The position numbers and the translations under genes were made by a program. DNA of 64,000 bases from Orthonyx spaldingii (taxonomy: Eukaryota; Chordata; Aves; Passeriformes; Orthonychidae): NCBI GenBank assembly GCA_013397795.1, contig VZTJ01000638.1, positions 883,586 to 947,585 of the forward strand, in the 5' to 3' direction. Below the pieces are notes generated by a model. That model saw nothing but the letters and a program-made list of their open reading frames with translations, was not told the DNA's origin and did not search any database. The first letter of the stretch is position 1, and every line of letters begins with the position of its first letter. Positions 13,697-26,940 of the stretch are shown here, in pieces.

Positions 13697-14707
13697 ATAG
13701 ATCTAACACTTTAAAACACCACTCAAGCCAGGCACCACCAGAATGAAGTGGGTAGTAGGCAACATGGGATGCACTGAAACATGGATTGTTCAAATTTGCA
13801 TTTTCAATTCTAGATGCTTTTAAAACTATGCATCTAACCTCTCAGTGTCAATTTAAAAAAAATCCCAATCCCGAAGGGATTAATAACAAAAATAAGTATG
13901 CAAATGGAAATGAAGCCCTCTGGACAATATTTTCATTGATTTGCTGAAGAGAAGGACCCCTAGTGTCCAGCTGGATTTTAGCCAGGATGGGGTCTGGTGA
14001 CTACACAGCATCCAGGACGAAAAAACGTCCTAGATTCTGAAATATTTCCTGCAAACACTTTCCCATCCCTCTTGTTTGGAAAACGACTGATGAAAGGAAA
14101 AAAAAATACATAAATACAGTTCTGCTTTCCTAAACTAATTATTTCAAAATATAATCAAGGTATCATGTGATCACCTGGACTCTGAGGATTCATCATTACT
14201 GATGAACAGGAATGTGCCTTGGCACAATAGTTTCACTGGTTGATTATGCACTGCAGACACCTATAGATAAACATCTCTATTTGTAAAAAATGAGCACTGT
14301 CTCTGAGAGCAGTTGCTGATGAGGCTTTAAAAGCAGCATCAAAAAAATGTAATGCTAGAAGGATGAGGCTGCCCAGCCCTGTCATGTAGTAGCTTCGCTT
14401 TCTAAGGGGGAAAAAAAAATCTGCACGATTCCTTATGATCAGGGTTTTACCCATTTATTTGGATAATCATTCAAATGGCTAAACAGACCTCTAATTTGAA
14501 AATAAAAACCGATTGATGCAATCACAAACAAGTTCTGAAATTGTGATTTATAAAAAAGAGGGGAAATCTTGTTCTAAGCCAAAACACACACGCAGTTACC
14601 TTTTTCTAATCAGAGCATTCATTTCTCCTCATTATGATCTCACAAGCACATTAAAATCTTATTAACATTAATTACTTCTGAGCGTCTATGCATGAGCAGC
14701 GACAGGC

Positions 14708-14742
14708 TTGCGTGCGTGCGCGTGTGTGTATGTGTGTGTGTC
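14708..14742. repeat. (GT)n microsatellite with CGTGCG start
   Basis: A run of TGCGTGCGTGCGCG passing into GTGTGTGTATGTGTGTGTGT. This is a simple-sequence repeat with alternating purine-pyrimidine character. Confidence 0.9.
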
Positions 14743-15016
14743 TCTGGATCATATCTACATTTATATACCTTGCTGCACTTTGCTTATAAAACATGTGAAA
14801 ATATTGCTGCTAACACCAATTAGCTAATTTCACACACACAGATAGTAAGCTGCTGTCTCACTGCACAGCTTATTATAGACCAGCAGACAGATGGACAGAC
14901 AAACAGACGCAAAAAGCATCACGGCTCCTCCTAAATGCAAGATCTAAAATGCCTGGCACCCCCAGGAGTGTGAGTTTCATCCTCGTAAGTCTGAGGGAAC
15001 AAAATGACAAAAATCA

Positions 15017-15042
15017 TAAAAAAATAATAATAATAAAAAAAA
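15017..15042. repeat. A-rich (AAT)n low-complexity tract
   Basis: Interrupted AATAATAATAAT embedded between A runs. Confidence 0.85.
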
Positions 15043-16023
15043 GGAGACAGCCAAATATCCCATTTTCTACACAGATGGGTTCAATGATGAAGTGATAGAG
15101 ACAAAGAAAAAACTGGCAGGCAGACAAGCAGCAGGCGCGCAGAGAGATAGACAGAGACAGATAAACACAGCAACAGAGAAAGAGATGAAAGCATATTCAT
15201 ACATGCGAATTTGGGCTAAGCAATAGTCACTTCAGCCCACCAACAAGGTAAGGAAAGAAATGGCAGAGGCAAGAGTCACCCTAAGACTGACTTCACAAGC
15301 AAAACCCTGACACTTTACAAAACTATTTACAGATATTATTTACACTGAGCACACTAAATGAAGCAGTGCTGCTGGTGACACTCAGCTCCACCACAAACTC
15401 CAGAAGAAACACAGGAACCTATGCACCACTATGGAACTGTGCCTTCCTCTTCTTCTTCACCCTTTGTTTCCATCTAATTTAGATTCACCTCTGTCCTACT
15501 TCTAAAACTCATCCTCCTGAATCCTTCTCTCTACCAGGGGTTAAGATATAAACATCAGCATTGCTCATCATGCCAAAGCCATGTTAATCCATCACTGGGG
15601 GATCAGCCTCTCAGCTGGGTCCTTTGCAGAACCCTGGTAGACACTTGCTGGTCATTTTCCTCTCTATCCAAATATCCATCCCTGCTCTTCTTCTGCAACT
15701 CTGAAAAGAATTGCAACCCTCAACTGGAATGGAAACTTTCATTGACACCAATAGGATACAAAATTTGCCTTTCAGCCCTACTACCCTTTGTTCCACTTAT
15801 GTGTTCTTCCACTGATGACATGATCAGGCAAAACACTGTAAGGAGTGAAACAATTAGAGCTAATGAAGATGGTTTCCTTATTGGGAAAATTTTTGAAATG
15901 AACATATCTTAATTTCTCATGGTAACACATGTGTTTGCATTTTCTGCTCACTCCTCTCAGACTGAGAGAAGTTAAATGTGGCAATAATTACTGTGTTATC
16001 CCCAGTCTTTTTTACCTAAAGAT

Positions 16024-16145
16024 TTCGTAGCACTTCACAAACTGTTCATGAAGCTTCAAGGCATGCAGAAGGTTCTCCCATCACTCTAGTTCACTGCTAG
16101 GGAACAGAAGAGCAGAGGTGAAGTACCCAGAGCAGTATCATCTAC
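16024..16145 (-). repeat. MIR-type SINE fragment, minus orientation
   Basis: Read on the plus strand, it gives the complement of the MIR 3' half. It runs TAGCACTTCACAAACT, then TCTCCCATC, a degraded 'gggaaac.gagg.acagag' block, and AGAGGTGAAGTACCCAGAG, which stands for 'agaggtgaagtgacttgcccagag'. The element is strongly diverged, as expected of an ancient insertion. The assignment is from memory of MIR and related amniote SINE consensus. Confidence 0.6.
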
Positions 16146-19100
16146 AGCAGACCCAAAACATCCTCTTATTTACATTTGTACATCTTCTCTTCTTACATAT
16201 GCCATATCTAAGGTCATTAAAATGGTACCTGAATTTATAAAAAAATAAAAATCAGTATACAAAGATTGTACTCGGGATCCTTGATTTGTGCTTATCTCAC
16301 TCATTACCTTCTCCTAACGCTGCTTATCCTGAAGAACCTACTGCCATACAAACCCAGCACAGCTGCTGAGAAACTACCATGAATTCAGTCAAGCAAGTCT
16401 GGGATCCATTGGGTGTATTCCGAACATCCAAATCAATTATGGTGCATTCTCAGTCAATCCAGTGATTTCAGGAAGCTTTGGAGCTCCTGAGCATGGGCAT
16501 TATTACAGTTGTATTGCACGCAAGTGGTGAGCTTGGTGCACCTTGCCCAAATTCTGCCCAGTTCGGTTTTACTGTGCACACACAGCAGATCTGATTACGC
16601 TGCAGAGCAGGAACCATGGCATATGGCCCCTTCTGCCACAAGGAGCGGGTTCCTGACCTGCTGAGGCAGAAAATAAGGAAGCAAATTGAACACCACTCCA
16701 TTTGCTCGGCTTACTGTGCTTCTTTTGTTAAGGTTAAATATACAGGTGTTCAGAGCAAGCATATAGAAAAGTAAAGGCTTTATAAAATAAGCAAAGAGCA
16801 ATACAGATTTGAAACTTTACAGTTTTATGCATATGACAAAGTAGGCTTTTTCCTGCATATTTCCTAAAAAATAGAGAATAGACCATTAAAGTCTTTCTTG
16901 AATGATGCAGAATTACTTCCTCTGAGAGGAAACAAGATTCTCTCTGACAAGGCAAAGAACCTCAACAGTTCTGGCTAAGAGAGGTTCACCCAGAAGTTAA
17001 GCTCATTTGCTCAGGCTTCCCAGGAAGTTTGGAGAAATCCATGGCCTGCCATTCTTCCAGATTCCAAACTCTCTGCTGTGTTCCCACCTCACTGATCTTT
17101 AGGCACATTGAAACTTAGGAAAACAGCCAAACAGAATTTCCCCCTAAACACATCAGTGATCCCCATCAAAATCCAAGGAAGGGCCACACAAAGATGTGAC
17201 TTCAAGAAAATGGTTAAGAAGTAAGTATCCTCTAGATTTGCTGACTTCATGCCTACATAGTTGTTGACTCTTTAACTCATCTTTCCCCCAAATCCATATG
17301 GATACATAATGGTTCATGGCACCCAGAAGGAAAAATGGTGTGCCCTATAAAGCACTGCTTTGGAGTTTTTGAAGACTACATACATCCTAATTAAATACGG
17401 TAACAGTTATACCTCAGTAAGTTAAAAAACAAATCCAGAAACTGTTTTATTAAAATAAATGCATAACACTGAAGGTGCTTAATGACAGAAAAAGGCTGCC
17501 AGGTTTTATTACCACAACAGCATGTAGAGGGAACTGTGCAGTAGGGAACCTTTGTAGAATACCGCTGTGTCTGAATTGTGCATGTAAAGTGGACACAAGT
17601 ATCCTAATGAGTAAGAGGACTCAAACACAATTGACTTGAGATCTCTCAAAGGACCAGTGCTTATCAGCAGAATGAATCTGCGAGACCATTCAATCTATAA
17701 AACAGGTCATACATATGTGAAAGGAGAACAGGGGAAAAACCTCTACTTAGGGGGTGTAGAGGAGGGAAAGGTATTTACTACCTTGCCTTTACAAAGAAGT
17801 TTGACTCGCCTTTCTCAGGTGGGAATCATCCCAGTAAATCTGGTTTCCATCTACTGTATTCATCTACTTTGTGAACCCTCCTGTATTGTGTCTGCCAAAA
17901 GTTCCAGCAGGCTGAGACAGTATGAGAGTACTTTAGAGGTGCACTTGGCATCCCGACCAGCCTCGAGATCCAAACCCCTTTGTGTCCTTTCGAAGGTTAA
18001 TAAGACAAGGTTTTACTGACTCCATCCTGGCTCTTATAAGCTTCTTGGGGATTATCAAAATTGGAAATTGCATAAGAAAAAGCTGGTTCATCCAGTTTTT
18101 AGGAGGGACATTCATCCACTTTGCCCTTCGACCCTTGAAATGTGAGACATGCCTGAGGAGTGTTCTTTGTTATAGTCTCACACATATCTCCAGTGATGGT
18201 GAGTCCATATGTCTCTGATAAAGGTAAAATCTTATTGTGCATTCCAGCTTTTTCTTTTGTAAACATACTACACTAGTTGAATTTGGCTCTCAAGGAAGAA
18301 AGTATTAATTGTGCTGGCTAACAAAACTTTCTGTTGCTGTCCTTCCAATCTGGTCTTCTAAGCATCAACAGACATTAAAACTGGCTCTCGGGAAGTGAAA
18401 AAATATTAACAAGTGGTACAAACCCAAAACTTGTTTGCAAGTTTTCAAGAACTGAGATCTCAAGATCTTGAGAATCTCATTTTCAAGCAACAAAAAGTTA
18501 AATGCAGCTATTCCTTGTACAGTTTTCAGGTTGAATACACAAGCAACTAGGTTCTTCCCACTCTTCATTCTGAGAGACCCCTCAGCAGCAACACACCTGT
18601 GCTCTGCCCAGATCCAGAACTTGCAGGCTCCCATCACTGCCTGCATAGGTTGTGTCCCCACTGACAAGTTTGAACAGACAACAATCCTCTTTAGGTGCCT
18701 GTGTCCAAAGAACCCTTAGGGGCTGTTTTCTTCTCTGCACATTGCAGTTCTTAGACGTTAACAGCCGTTGCACATAGAGCAGACATACATACAAGAAGTT
18801 CAGAACAACGTAATTATTTGAAGGTAAATAATTTTAATTATTAACTTTGTCTTTATATGTGATAGTGAGCTCGAGTCTTCTCTTGATGACTATTTAATGG
18901 ATCAAGCAACACCACTATGTATTTCAGCCAGGTATAACTTTCACCTATGATTATTACTGTACAAAAAGAGGTGACAGACTGGTCCAGTTTTTGAACATCT
19001 ACTTCTTGGACAAAGCTAACACTGGAGCTCATCGGGATACATCCAACTGAGAGAAATCCAACCAAGGGAAAACAAAAAAATTGAAGTTACTTTAACTCAG

Positions 19101-19474
19101 TTAAGAGAGTAATTAAAAATAATAAGCAAACAAAACACCAAAAAGGTTTTTTCTTTAAAAAATTCTGCTGTCAAAGACTTTGTTGATATGTTGGTATATT
19201 AAATGTATTTGGCCTCAATTTCCAGTTACTGTAGAGTCTTTGTATCTCATTTTGGAAGTAGAAATAAGACTTTCATGTCAGAGAAGTCGCATATGTGTTA
19301 CAATGCCACAGTGGTGTAGGAAAAAAACCAAAAAAAAAGAAGCCTAACAGTCTTTAACATAGCCAAGAATCATCTGAGCTTCCTTTGTCCATGGAACATG
19401 GTCTTTACTTTTCCAACTCCCATCTGCATGTACAATACACCAAGGAAGGAAGAAAGAAAGGCCTCACTTCCTTC
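16146..19474. other. No gene seen
   Basis: The longest frame is 127 codons on the plus strand at 17,636-18,019, overlapped by a shorter plus frame at 17,982-18,218. Neither resembles a family I know, and there is no splice or codon pattern to support them. The rest is AT-rich anonymous DNA. Confidence 0.5.
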
Positions 19475-19632
19475 TTCTCTCTGTGCCTCGATTGTTTGTC
19501 ATTAAAAAATGGAAATAATAATGTTGATTCAGCTACTGAAATTAAGCAAAACTAAATTAACTACTTTCATTAAACACTGTAAGATATTTGAATAAGTTTC
19601 TTCAGAAATGCAAAGTGCTATTTATCCGTATC
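19475..19632 (+). repeat. MIR-type SINE fragment
   Basis: Begins CTCTCTGTGCCTCGATTG, the degenerate form of 'ctctgtgcctcagtttcc', followed by AAAAAATGGAAATAATAATG for 'gtaaaatggggataataata'. Later come AAGATATTTGAATAAGT and ATGCAAAGTGCTATTTAT, which fit the downstream part of long amniote MIR-like SINEs. The order and spacing of these blocks support the call. Confidence 0.75.
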
Positions 19633-21384
19633 AGCAGCTATCTATGGCTAAACTGTCCTAGAACCTTTTGTGAACATTCCCTTCTCTTGCTGAACTGAGC
19701 TGATAACTGTTCTTTGTTTTGAAGGACATGTGTAACTCCTTTATCTAAAAACGCTTGAGAAAGACTTAGACAGAACTGGCACCACACTTTTTTGGTTAGT
19801 GAGAACAAAGCAAAGCAAACCAACAACAACAACAAAAAAATCACACAGGGCATCAGGATTAAACCTTTGCAGATCAGAAGAAAAAGAGATGTCTTTCTGG
19901 ATACTAAATTCTCTGCAGCCATTACCCCAGCATTACGAGAATAATCATCAACACCTCATAAAAGCAAGCCTTTTCATCAACTCCATAAGCTGAGATTTCA
20001 AGGAGAGATCTGGAAACAATCTTATTAATACACCTATATATGCTGCCACAAGGGAGACAGTACTAACACAGCAAAAATGAGGTCAAATTCAACAGCATTG
20101 TCCTAAAGAAAACTGTCTTCTGGTCACAAATCACTTGTGGAGTACCATGCATCATCTTTACTGCTTCAGACATATGCCAGCTGCAGCCAGGAGAGAGAAA
20201 TACAAAGCTAAATTCAGCTCTTGGTTCAAGGTTGGTTCTTCTAGATTTCATGGAATTGGTCCACTTTTATAAAAATGTAACATAGGGCAAAATACGACCC
20301 ATAAACATTTTAACAGATACACAGACATTCAGAAATTTCATGTGGAACTTCTTATCCCAAGAGCACAGTCCACTGAAGATGATTATTGTATGATGATTAT
20401 TCCAGCTCACTGCTCAGAAGGAAAAAGGAAAGGGCTGTGGCCTCATCCCACCCCTCTCTGGTCCTACTCATACAGAATCCTGCTGCTAAAATTTTCTCCC
20501 TCTTTTGCCAGTGGGACCAAGTTAGCCCCCCTTTTTGCATGAAGTTCAGATTTTTTGTCCTCATTTTCTTTGAACAGCTCTGCCCCCTGCCTGCGTCTCA
20601 GCTTTTATTTCTTCTAGCTGCTCACATTCTCCACAAACCTCCTTCCTAAATGCTCCATTTGTATCCTTCTACCACACTGAAGCCAATGTTCCATAGTAAC
20701 ATTACTCCAGATTCTAATAACTCTTTAAAACAGGCTACAGTCCACTAAATTGCGTTCCTGCACAAGCAGACTTCACCAGGAAATTCTAGAAAAGTTCATT
20801 TTAGCTCACTTCCTTTTTGCTTTCAACTTTTTTTTTACCTGCAAAAGATGTGGAATGAAAATTAAATAAATTGATAGCAGAATAAATTATCACAAGGCTG
20901 GATATGGATGTGATCTAGACAAGAGGGCTCTTTCTCCAGCATAGAGAGTTTTAACTGAGCTAGCTCAATTATTAATAGGAGTTTGGTCAAGACAACCCAG
21001 GGCTGAATGCTGTGAAATTGCATGGCTCAAAACATATGCAGAATTCACCTGAGATCCAACATAATACAGCCTGCATGAGCAGGGCAGAACAGTTGTACTG
21101 TCATCCAAAAAACCTAAGTAAATACTAGCTCTTAACCTCCATGTGGTAAAAACCTATCCAAAACCAAAATAAAAACCCAACCAAAACCCAAACCCCAAGA
21201 CTTCAGGTGTCAGTTCTAGTCTGACATGCCAGAGAAAGACCACAAGTATTCAAAAACTTCATGGGAAAGCTAAAGGAAAGCCATTAGAGTAAAGAAAGAA
21301 GTTGCAATGCACTTCAGGGTGATAACAAGGCACAAACTCAAGAGGGAAGAACAAAACTTGCTAGTATAGCTATAACTAACACCC
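19633..21384. other. No gene seen
   Basis: AT-rich anonymous DNA with frames of at most 94 codons. A low-complexity CAAAA/CCAAAC-type tract lies near 21,155-21,200, just before the next SINE fragment. Confidence 0.5.
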
Positions 21385-21545
21385 TCCTATCTGCTTTGAG
21401 AAACTGATAAACATCATTATCTCTATCCTGAAGACAGGTAACTGAGACACTGGGAAATGAAGTGACTGGTTGAAAATAACACAGAAAACTAGAAACAAAC
21501 TCTGAATCCTGCTTCCCTAATGCATGGCTTGTCCTCACCAATACC
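21385..21545 (-). repeat. MIR/L2-type fragment, minus orientation
   Basis: On the plus strand it reads CATTATCTCTATCCTGAAGACAG, then GTAACTGAGACACTGGGAAATG, AAGTGACTGGTTG, AACACAGAAAACTAG and CTCTGAATCCTGCTT. This follows the familiar 'ttacagatgaggaaactgaggcacagagaggttaagtgactt..cacacag' order of MIR/L2 complements. MIR and L2 share this portion, so they cannot be separated by eye. Confidence 0.75.
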
Positions 21546-24500
21546 TTGCATGCAGTAGTGACTGCACTGCAATCTGATTAAAACTTCTGATACTGCACTA
21601 TGACTTTGTGTTGACAAAACTATTTAAGATCCCTGTAAACACATCAGGAAAAAAAAAGTTTGTCTACAAAAGTATTAAGAAAAGCTTGGAATGGGATCCA
21701 GTCCCCTGTAAAAAGGGACTCAGAGACTAGCAGAAAAAGCAAGTTAATTCCAGAATCCAGAAATGCCCAGCACTAAGGAAAAATAACTGAGCTTTCTCGT
21801 GTCCAACACAAAGTTCTGCATAGCTGACTGTACTGCAAAAGCACAACTGGCTTTTAATTTCATTCAGGAGCAGCTGCTTTCACAGCAGTGAAATGTTTCA
21901 GGATGAGCCTGACTGACTTGGTGGATAAATGATTTGAGGTTGGTATAGCTCAGAAGGAACCAGCTCATTTAGGATATGTCACCATCTTAAAAACACTTTT
22001 TCTATCCAATTGGAACAAGCTTTGAAGCTTCAAAATTTGGCCGTGGCTTGGAGAGGAAAATAAAAGCAGCATTTTCATGAAATGCTGAAAATTACAAAAC
22101 AGGGCTTGGACTTCAAACAGTCCGCCAGGACAGGCTGGGCCTTCTCTGGGAACTCATGTCACTTCTAATCACTTGTATTAGTTTAGCACTGGCAAAAGGT
22201 GCCAGATTGGTAGCCCCGGGCACTGTATTCTCTATTTATCCCCAGAGCAGGTACAGCAGAATGGCAGGCTATCACAGAGATGCCAACCCCTGCTACAATT
22301 CCTCCCATCCAGGCACCTGGTGAGAGGAGGGTGATGAGGTCTCAGTGCTGTGTGACTGCCCACACGGGGGCCAGTACTCGGCACTATGTTTTATAAGGAT
22401 TGGATCCTAAACTGCAGGGCCTGTGAAAGGGAAATAATGGAGCATCAGTCTACAAGTATCGTCTGAGACACTGAGATAGAAGGACCAGGTATTCTTTACC
22501 TTGCATTACATTCTAGATGTCTCAAAATGAATGAATACTTGAGAGAGCGACAAGGCCAGAGAGAGTCAACGTACTGAGCACAAATGAGATTTATATGTGG
22601 CTTGAGTCACTCCAGACAATTAGCTACCCACCAGGCTGTTTGGTTTATTGTCCCTACTGGATCAAGATTTAATAAGCAGTCACCTAGATGGGAAACAGGA
22701 GACTTGCAGAAAGGAAACTTTTCATTACTCTACATGGAAAACTTGAGCCCAGTTCTGCAACAGCTCAGCACAGCTGATTCCCACTGGTGTGTCAACGGCT
22801 GCAAGATGAGGCTCTTTTTCATGACAGTCTACATAGGTGAAAAACATGGGAAACACAGGACCATCTTTTATTGAATAATTACTATGTCAGAAATCTTCCA
22901 CACATTCCAAATACTCTATGGAAATTAATACAGCTTTTTTTCAGATTTTTCTCTCCAGTACTCAATCTTACCCAGGACTCAGACATTTTTCCATAGTAGA
23001 AAAGTGCAAAATGCTGGATTTTAAAAACTTATCTACTGGTGAAATATGCCGTATAGGGAACATATTAAACAATTCAGTCTATGTTTGGAAAAGAAATACA
23101 GATTCATCGCAACGAGGAAGGATGTTCAAGAGTATCCTGAAAAAACAGCCAGTATTCAAGCCAAAGGACAGGATGAAGTGGGCACAACAGTATAAAGCTG
23201 ACAAGCAGATTTAACTGACAGTGACAGAAAGAATTGGAAGCTGCCAAAGTCTAAGCTACATTAGGGCTTCTTCAGATACTACACACACTAAAACTGAAAC
23301 TAAAAGCATCAATGAGAGCATTTGATAAAACTCCTTCAGATGGGAAGAATCCTAGAAGCAGCCGCTGCAAAACAGAAAATAGAAACGTTGGGAAATCATA
23401 GGAAAAGGAACACCTATCAAACACAAGACTGGGAAAAAAAGGCTAAATTACAGATTGAACATTTCATGACTTCTCAGCAGTCATGACTGGTATCCAAGGC
23501 TTTAACACACTTCATCAGAAGACTTCTTGTGCCGTTACTACCGCTCGTTGCAAAAGAGCTCAAAGCCATTCACTTGGCACAATTTTTGTCAGGCAGTGTC
23601 CCAGAGGGTGTGGCCCGGTCTCCTGGGAATAGCATTTGTTAGTTTTAGAGAACCAGCAGAGGGAGCACATCAGCAATTAAACATGGTTTTCTTGTGTTTG
23701 TGCCTAAACAATGAGATTTTTTTTGGTTGGGTTTTTTGTTGTTGTTTTGTTTTTATTCTCAGCATTCCTCTGTCACTAATGCCTGTGACTCACTTAGCTC
23801 TCAGATTGCTGGGAGTTTAGGAGCCAGAGCCATGGAGAATAGCAAGCTCCACATCTAACCCACATAAAACAACAGCAGACTCTAGTTTTTACCTAGTTGT
23901 CTTTCTTCACTTTCTCCCCATGTCAACCTCCATCTTACACATTCCTGAAATCCTGCCCATGAAATCTTGTACTGCCACATGACGATTACTTTCACATTCC
24001 TGCACTGTGACCACTAACTTTCTAGACAGAAAGAAAGGCATATGAATCTCTAGGGAGGAAAGAGAAATCAATAATTAACTTTCAGTCAGCTGAAAGGACA
24101 ACTTTGAAGCCCATAAGACAACTTTCCCAGTCCTACTTTTGTATCCTCAAGGGACTGATCGCACAGCTATTGATGATTTTAGAAGCAAGATATTAGAAAG
24201 CATGTCTTCTAGTTGAGAAGAAAAAAAAAAGGAAAATCAGTAATTTCCATGCTGTATTTACCTCCGAATCAAATGACACACTATGCTTGCTTGTATTTTT
24301 AGCTCTACCGCAACCCCAAGATAAATTCACTCTGGAAGTGTAACATTAAGAGGTCATCTACAGGTGTAACTTACAGAATAGCACCATGTCTGTCCTGCAA
24401 AGGATTTCCCATAGGTGCTCTGCAGAGGGTTGGAAGCACTGCCTATTCAGGTTTCCTCTCTTCTTTGCTGTAGTTACCAACTAGTTTTAATTCAGACTTT

Positions 24501-26806
24501 CATAACCACTGGTTTGATAGCTCGAACATTCTGGAAGACTCCACAGGTTCTAGTTCACCTTTGGCACTGTCATTTACACTTGTGCCAACTGGACATAAAA
24601 TGTTACCTAGTGATCTGTGTCCACCCACTGCAGAAAAGCACAAAGAAAGAACTACGACATGAGGTACTGAAGAATGAAGTCTTACAGACACTGCCAGTGT
24701 TTGAATTAGGTAGGACTAGTTTGTTTTAGAGTCCTTATCTGCCTGTAGAGTACCTGAGAACAACAAGTACGGCACAAGCTGCAAATCTGCCCTCCATGGG
24801 GCTGGCAGGGCAGGTTGTCACTGATGGGACGAGGCCATTCTTGGCATGAAAGGTTTTCAGCCTTTGTTCCGGCATAGTCCATGGCCTTTCCTCCCATAGT
24901 GCCACCAAGTGCCAACTCAGCTAGCATCTCTCTTCTGTGAGGTGAACATCTGCCCCATCGAACAGCCTGGGACCCTCCACACTCATCTCACCAAAGCCAA
25001 CAACACCCAGCTGTCAGAAGAACTGTGTTTTTTTTCTTTAAAGATAGCTTTACCCCATTAGCGCAATTTCCCATTCCTGTATTCTGTCTATTTCAAGATA
25101 CACAGTCTTCCCTGCATGTGGTAAAAGCCGAACTTCTTTCTTCTTGCAAACCTCAGGGATGTGTAGCAACCTGCCCCGCGGCAGCGGCAGCCCTGGCTGC
25201 CCCAGCAGCTGAGGAAGAGGAGGTGGCACATGTCCCTGTGCCTCTGGTGACCATTTTACAAGACCCATCTGCAAACAGAACTCCCGCCAGCGCTGGGCGG
25301 TCAAAACGCCGTCATAGCACACGATGGTGCTGGAGGATTAAGTATAAAAATGTAAGAAAACATGAAAGACATAAGCAGTAATTCTGAAATGCCAGTCTCC
25401 TGTTAGAAGAGAATTGGATCGGTGCCGTTAGAACTAAATATTAACTTTTATGATAAATACTAACCAAGAATATAGTCAACACTATCAAAGGAAAAATCAC
25501 CTGGACAAAAGCCTTTGCCTTTATTTACTTCTCACTGAAAGTTTAATACATTTGTGAAAATCTCTTCAAGATAAAACAGTACAGATCTTACAAAAGTATC
25601 TCAAAATTTGGTGTATTTTGCTACTTTTCACCAAGAGAAAACTGGCATAGATAGATTATTAAAAAAACAAGTTATTTTTCACAGCTGATAACTGTTTGTT
25701 TACTTTCTGAAATTTTCTTGGACCAAACTAACAAGAACAGTGAAGTCCGTTTCACTTTGATTTGCCATCATTTTCCCTCTCCACCACAGTGCAAACGTCA
25801 GACCCTTCAGAGGGAACAAGTTATTCCTTAAAAGTAACTATTTCCAGTGCATTGTTTCATTAAAAAAAAAAAAAAAAGACTCTTATAAAGGATTTGGATT
25901 TTCTAAAAGTTTTGGGAAAAAAAAAATCTACGTAACTTGAAGTTACATTTCAGTCTTTAACTTCCCATTAACATTTATGAATCTCTTTCAGCAGAAACTC
26001 TTTACCATACAGATCGCAGTTTAAAAAAGTCCTATAAAACCAGACTGGAGTGAAACCAACTGAAATCTGTAAGGCCACAGCATGTCATCAATTTCTAAAC
26101 AGAACTTCTATTCAAATTATTCTGCTTAAAACCTCATATGGTCTGCAAAAATGAACATGGTTTTCTTGAAACGATTTCAATAACAATTTATCTAAGACTG
26201 TAATCTCTCTTGCATGGGATTTGTAAGCCATCCCACAGAATTCTCTAGCAGGGGACACTATTCCCTATTTACATCAAAGTTTTATATAAATAATATTACA
26301 ATATTTTTAATATTCTGCAGCTGTTTTCCCTTATGAATAAGCTGGGCCTATGAAGAAAATGTGAAAATAGGAAAACTGTGAGTAATATTTATAATAATGA
26401 TATATTCAGCTCAGGAAATTGCTACAATTGTCTTTATCAAAATAAACAAGATAGATATTTTTTTCTCCTTTAAGAGAAAAGCAAAATCCTGCACTATTAA
26501 AAATAATTTGACTTGGTATTTGTTTGGTATTTGGATTTAACTGTCTTATATCCCATTTTTGATCCTGTTAAAAAAAAACAAAACAAAACATCACAACAAA
26601 ACCCCAGCACAAAAACATACACACAAAAAACCCAACAGCATTGCTTCTCGTCTCACAGGAGTGAGAGCGGCACATACACACGCCATTCAGCCCAAAATTG
26701 CTCTAGCTACAGGGCATGGCAAGGCATGAAATAACTGCTCCAGAGCACTTCCTCATGTGGGTGTGTTAGATAACTGTCTGCTCCAACACTAAAATAAAGC
26801 ACGGTG
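21546..26806. other. No gene seen
   Basis: Anonymous DNA. Frames reach 118 codons (25,025-25,381, plus), where local GC content rises; the antisense 25,050-25,322 is also open (90 codons), which usually marks GC-biased chance frames. A T-rich low-complexity tract is at about 23,718-23,758 and an A run at about 25,861-25,878. An A/C-rich AAAACAAAACAAAAC-type tract lies near 26,573-26,640. Confidence 0.5.
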
Positions 26807-26940
26807 TGACCCAATGAGCAGCGCCAGCCCTGCCCCGCACAGCTGCCCGGGCTGCGGGCAGGGACACCCGGGCACCCCGCGCTGCCCCACGCCACCAAAC
26901 CCGGCCATGCCCCCCTGGCCAACAGGTTTGGCATTCCCCG
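26807..26940. other. Small GC-rich patch with a hairpin
   Basis: About 130 bp of C-rich sequence in an AT-rich background. It includes an inverted repeat: CCCTGCCCCGCA at 26,828-26,839 and TGCGGGCAGGG at 26,853-26,863. The patch is open in both directions (87 codons plus, 75 codons minus), but no known protein is recognised. It could be a decayed GC-rich repeat or a small CpG-containing element. Confidence 0.5.

Larger units (their letters stand above)
13697..16020. other. No gene seen; microsatellite-bearing region
   Basis: Contains the GT-type repeat at 14,708-14,742 and an AT/AAT-rich run at 15,017-15,042. The stretch 14,650-15,220 differs in texture from its neighbours: CGTGCG steps, repeated CAGACAG/AGACAGA-type words and a TATA-like ATTTATATA near 14,760. 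A GTAAGT lies at 14,985-14,990. This might be a regulatory or 5' transcribed region, but nothing in the sequence proves it. Confidence 0.45.

Noticed and set aside
14650..15220. Possible 5' exon with TATA-like ATTTATATA and donor GTAAGT at 14,985
   Set aside because: Exon-side bases of the donor are poor (CTC) and no coding or acceptor partner is seen. The CAGACAG/AGACAG-rich words may simply be low-complexity sequence.
17636..18218. Two adjacent plus-strand frames of 127 and 78 codons
   Set aside because: Considered as a decayed retroviral or cellular gene, but no motif could be identified and no terminal repeats are visible.
25025..25381. 118-codon plus-strand frame, open also on the opposite strand
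   Set aside because: Dual-strand openness in a GC-biased patch is typical of chance; no protein is recognised.
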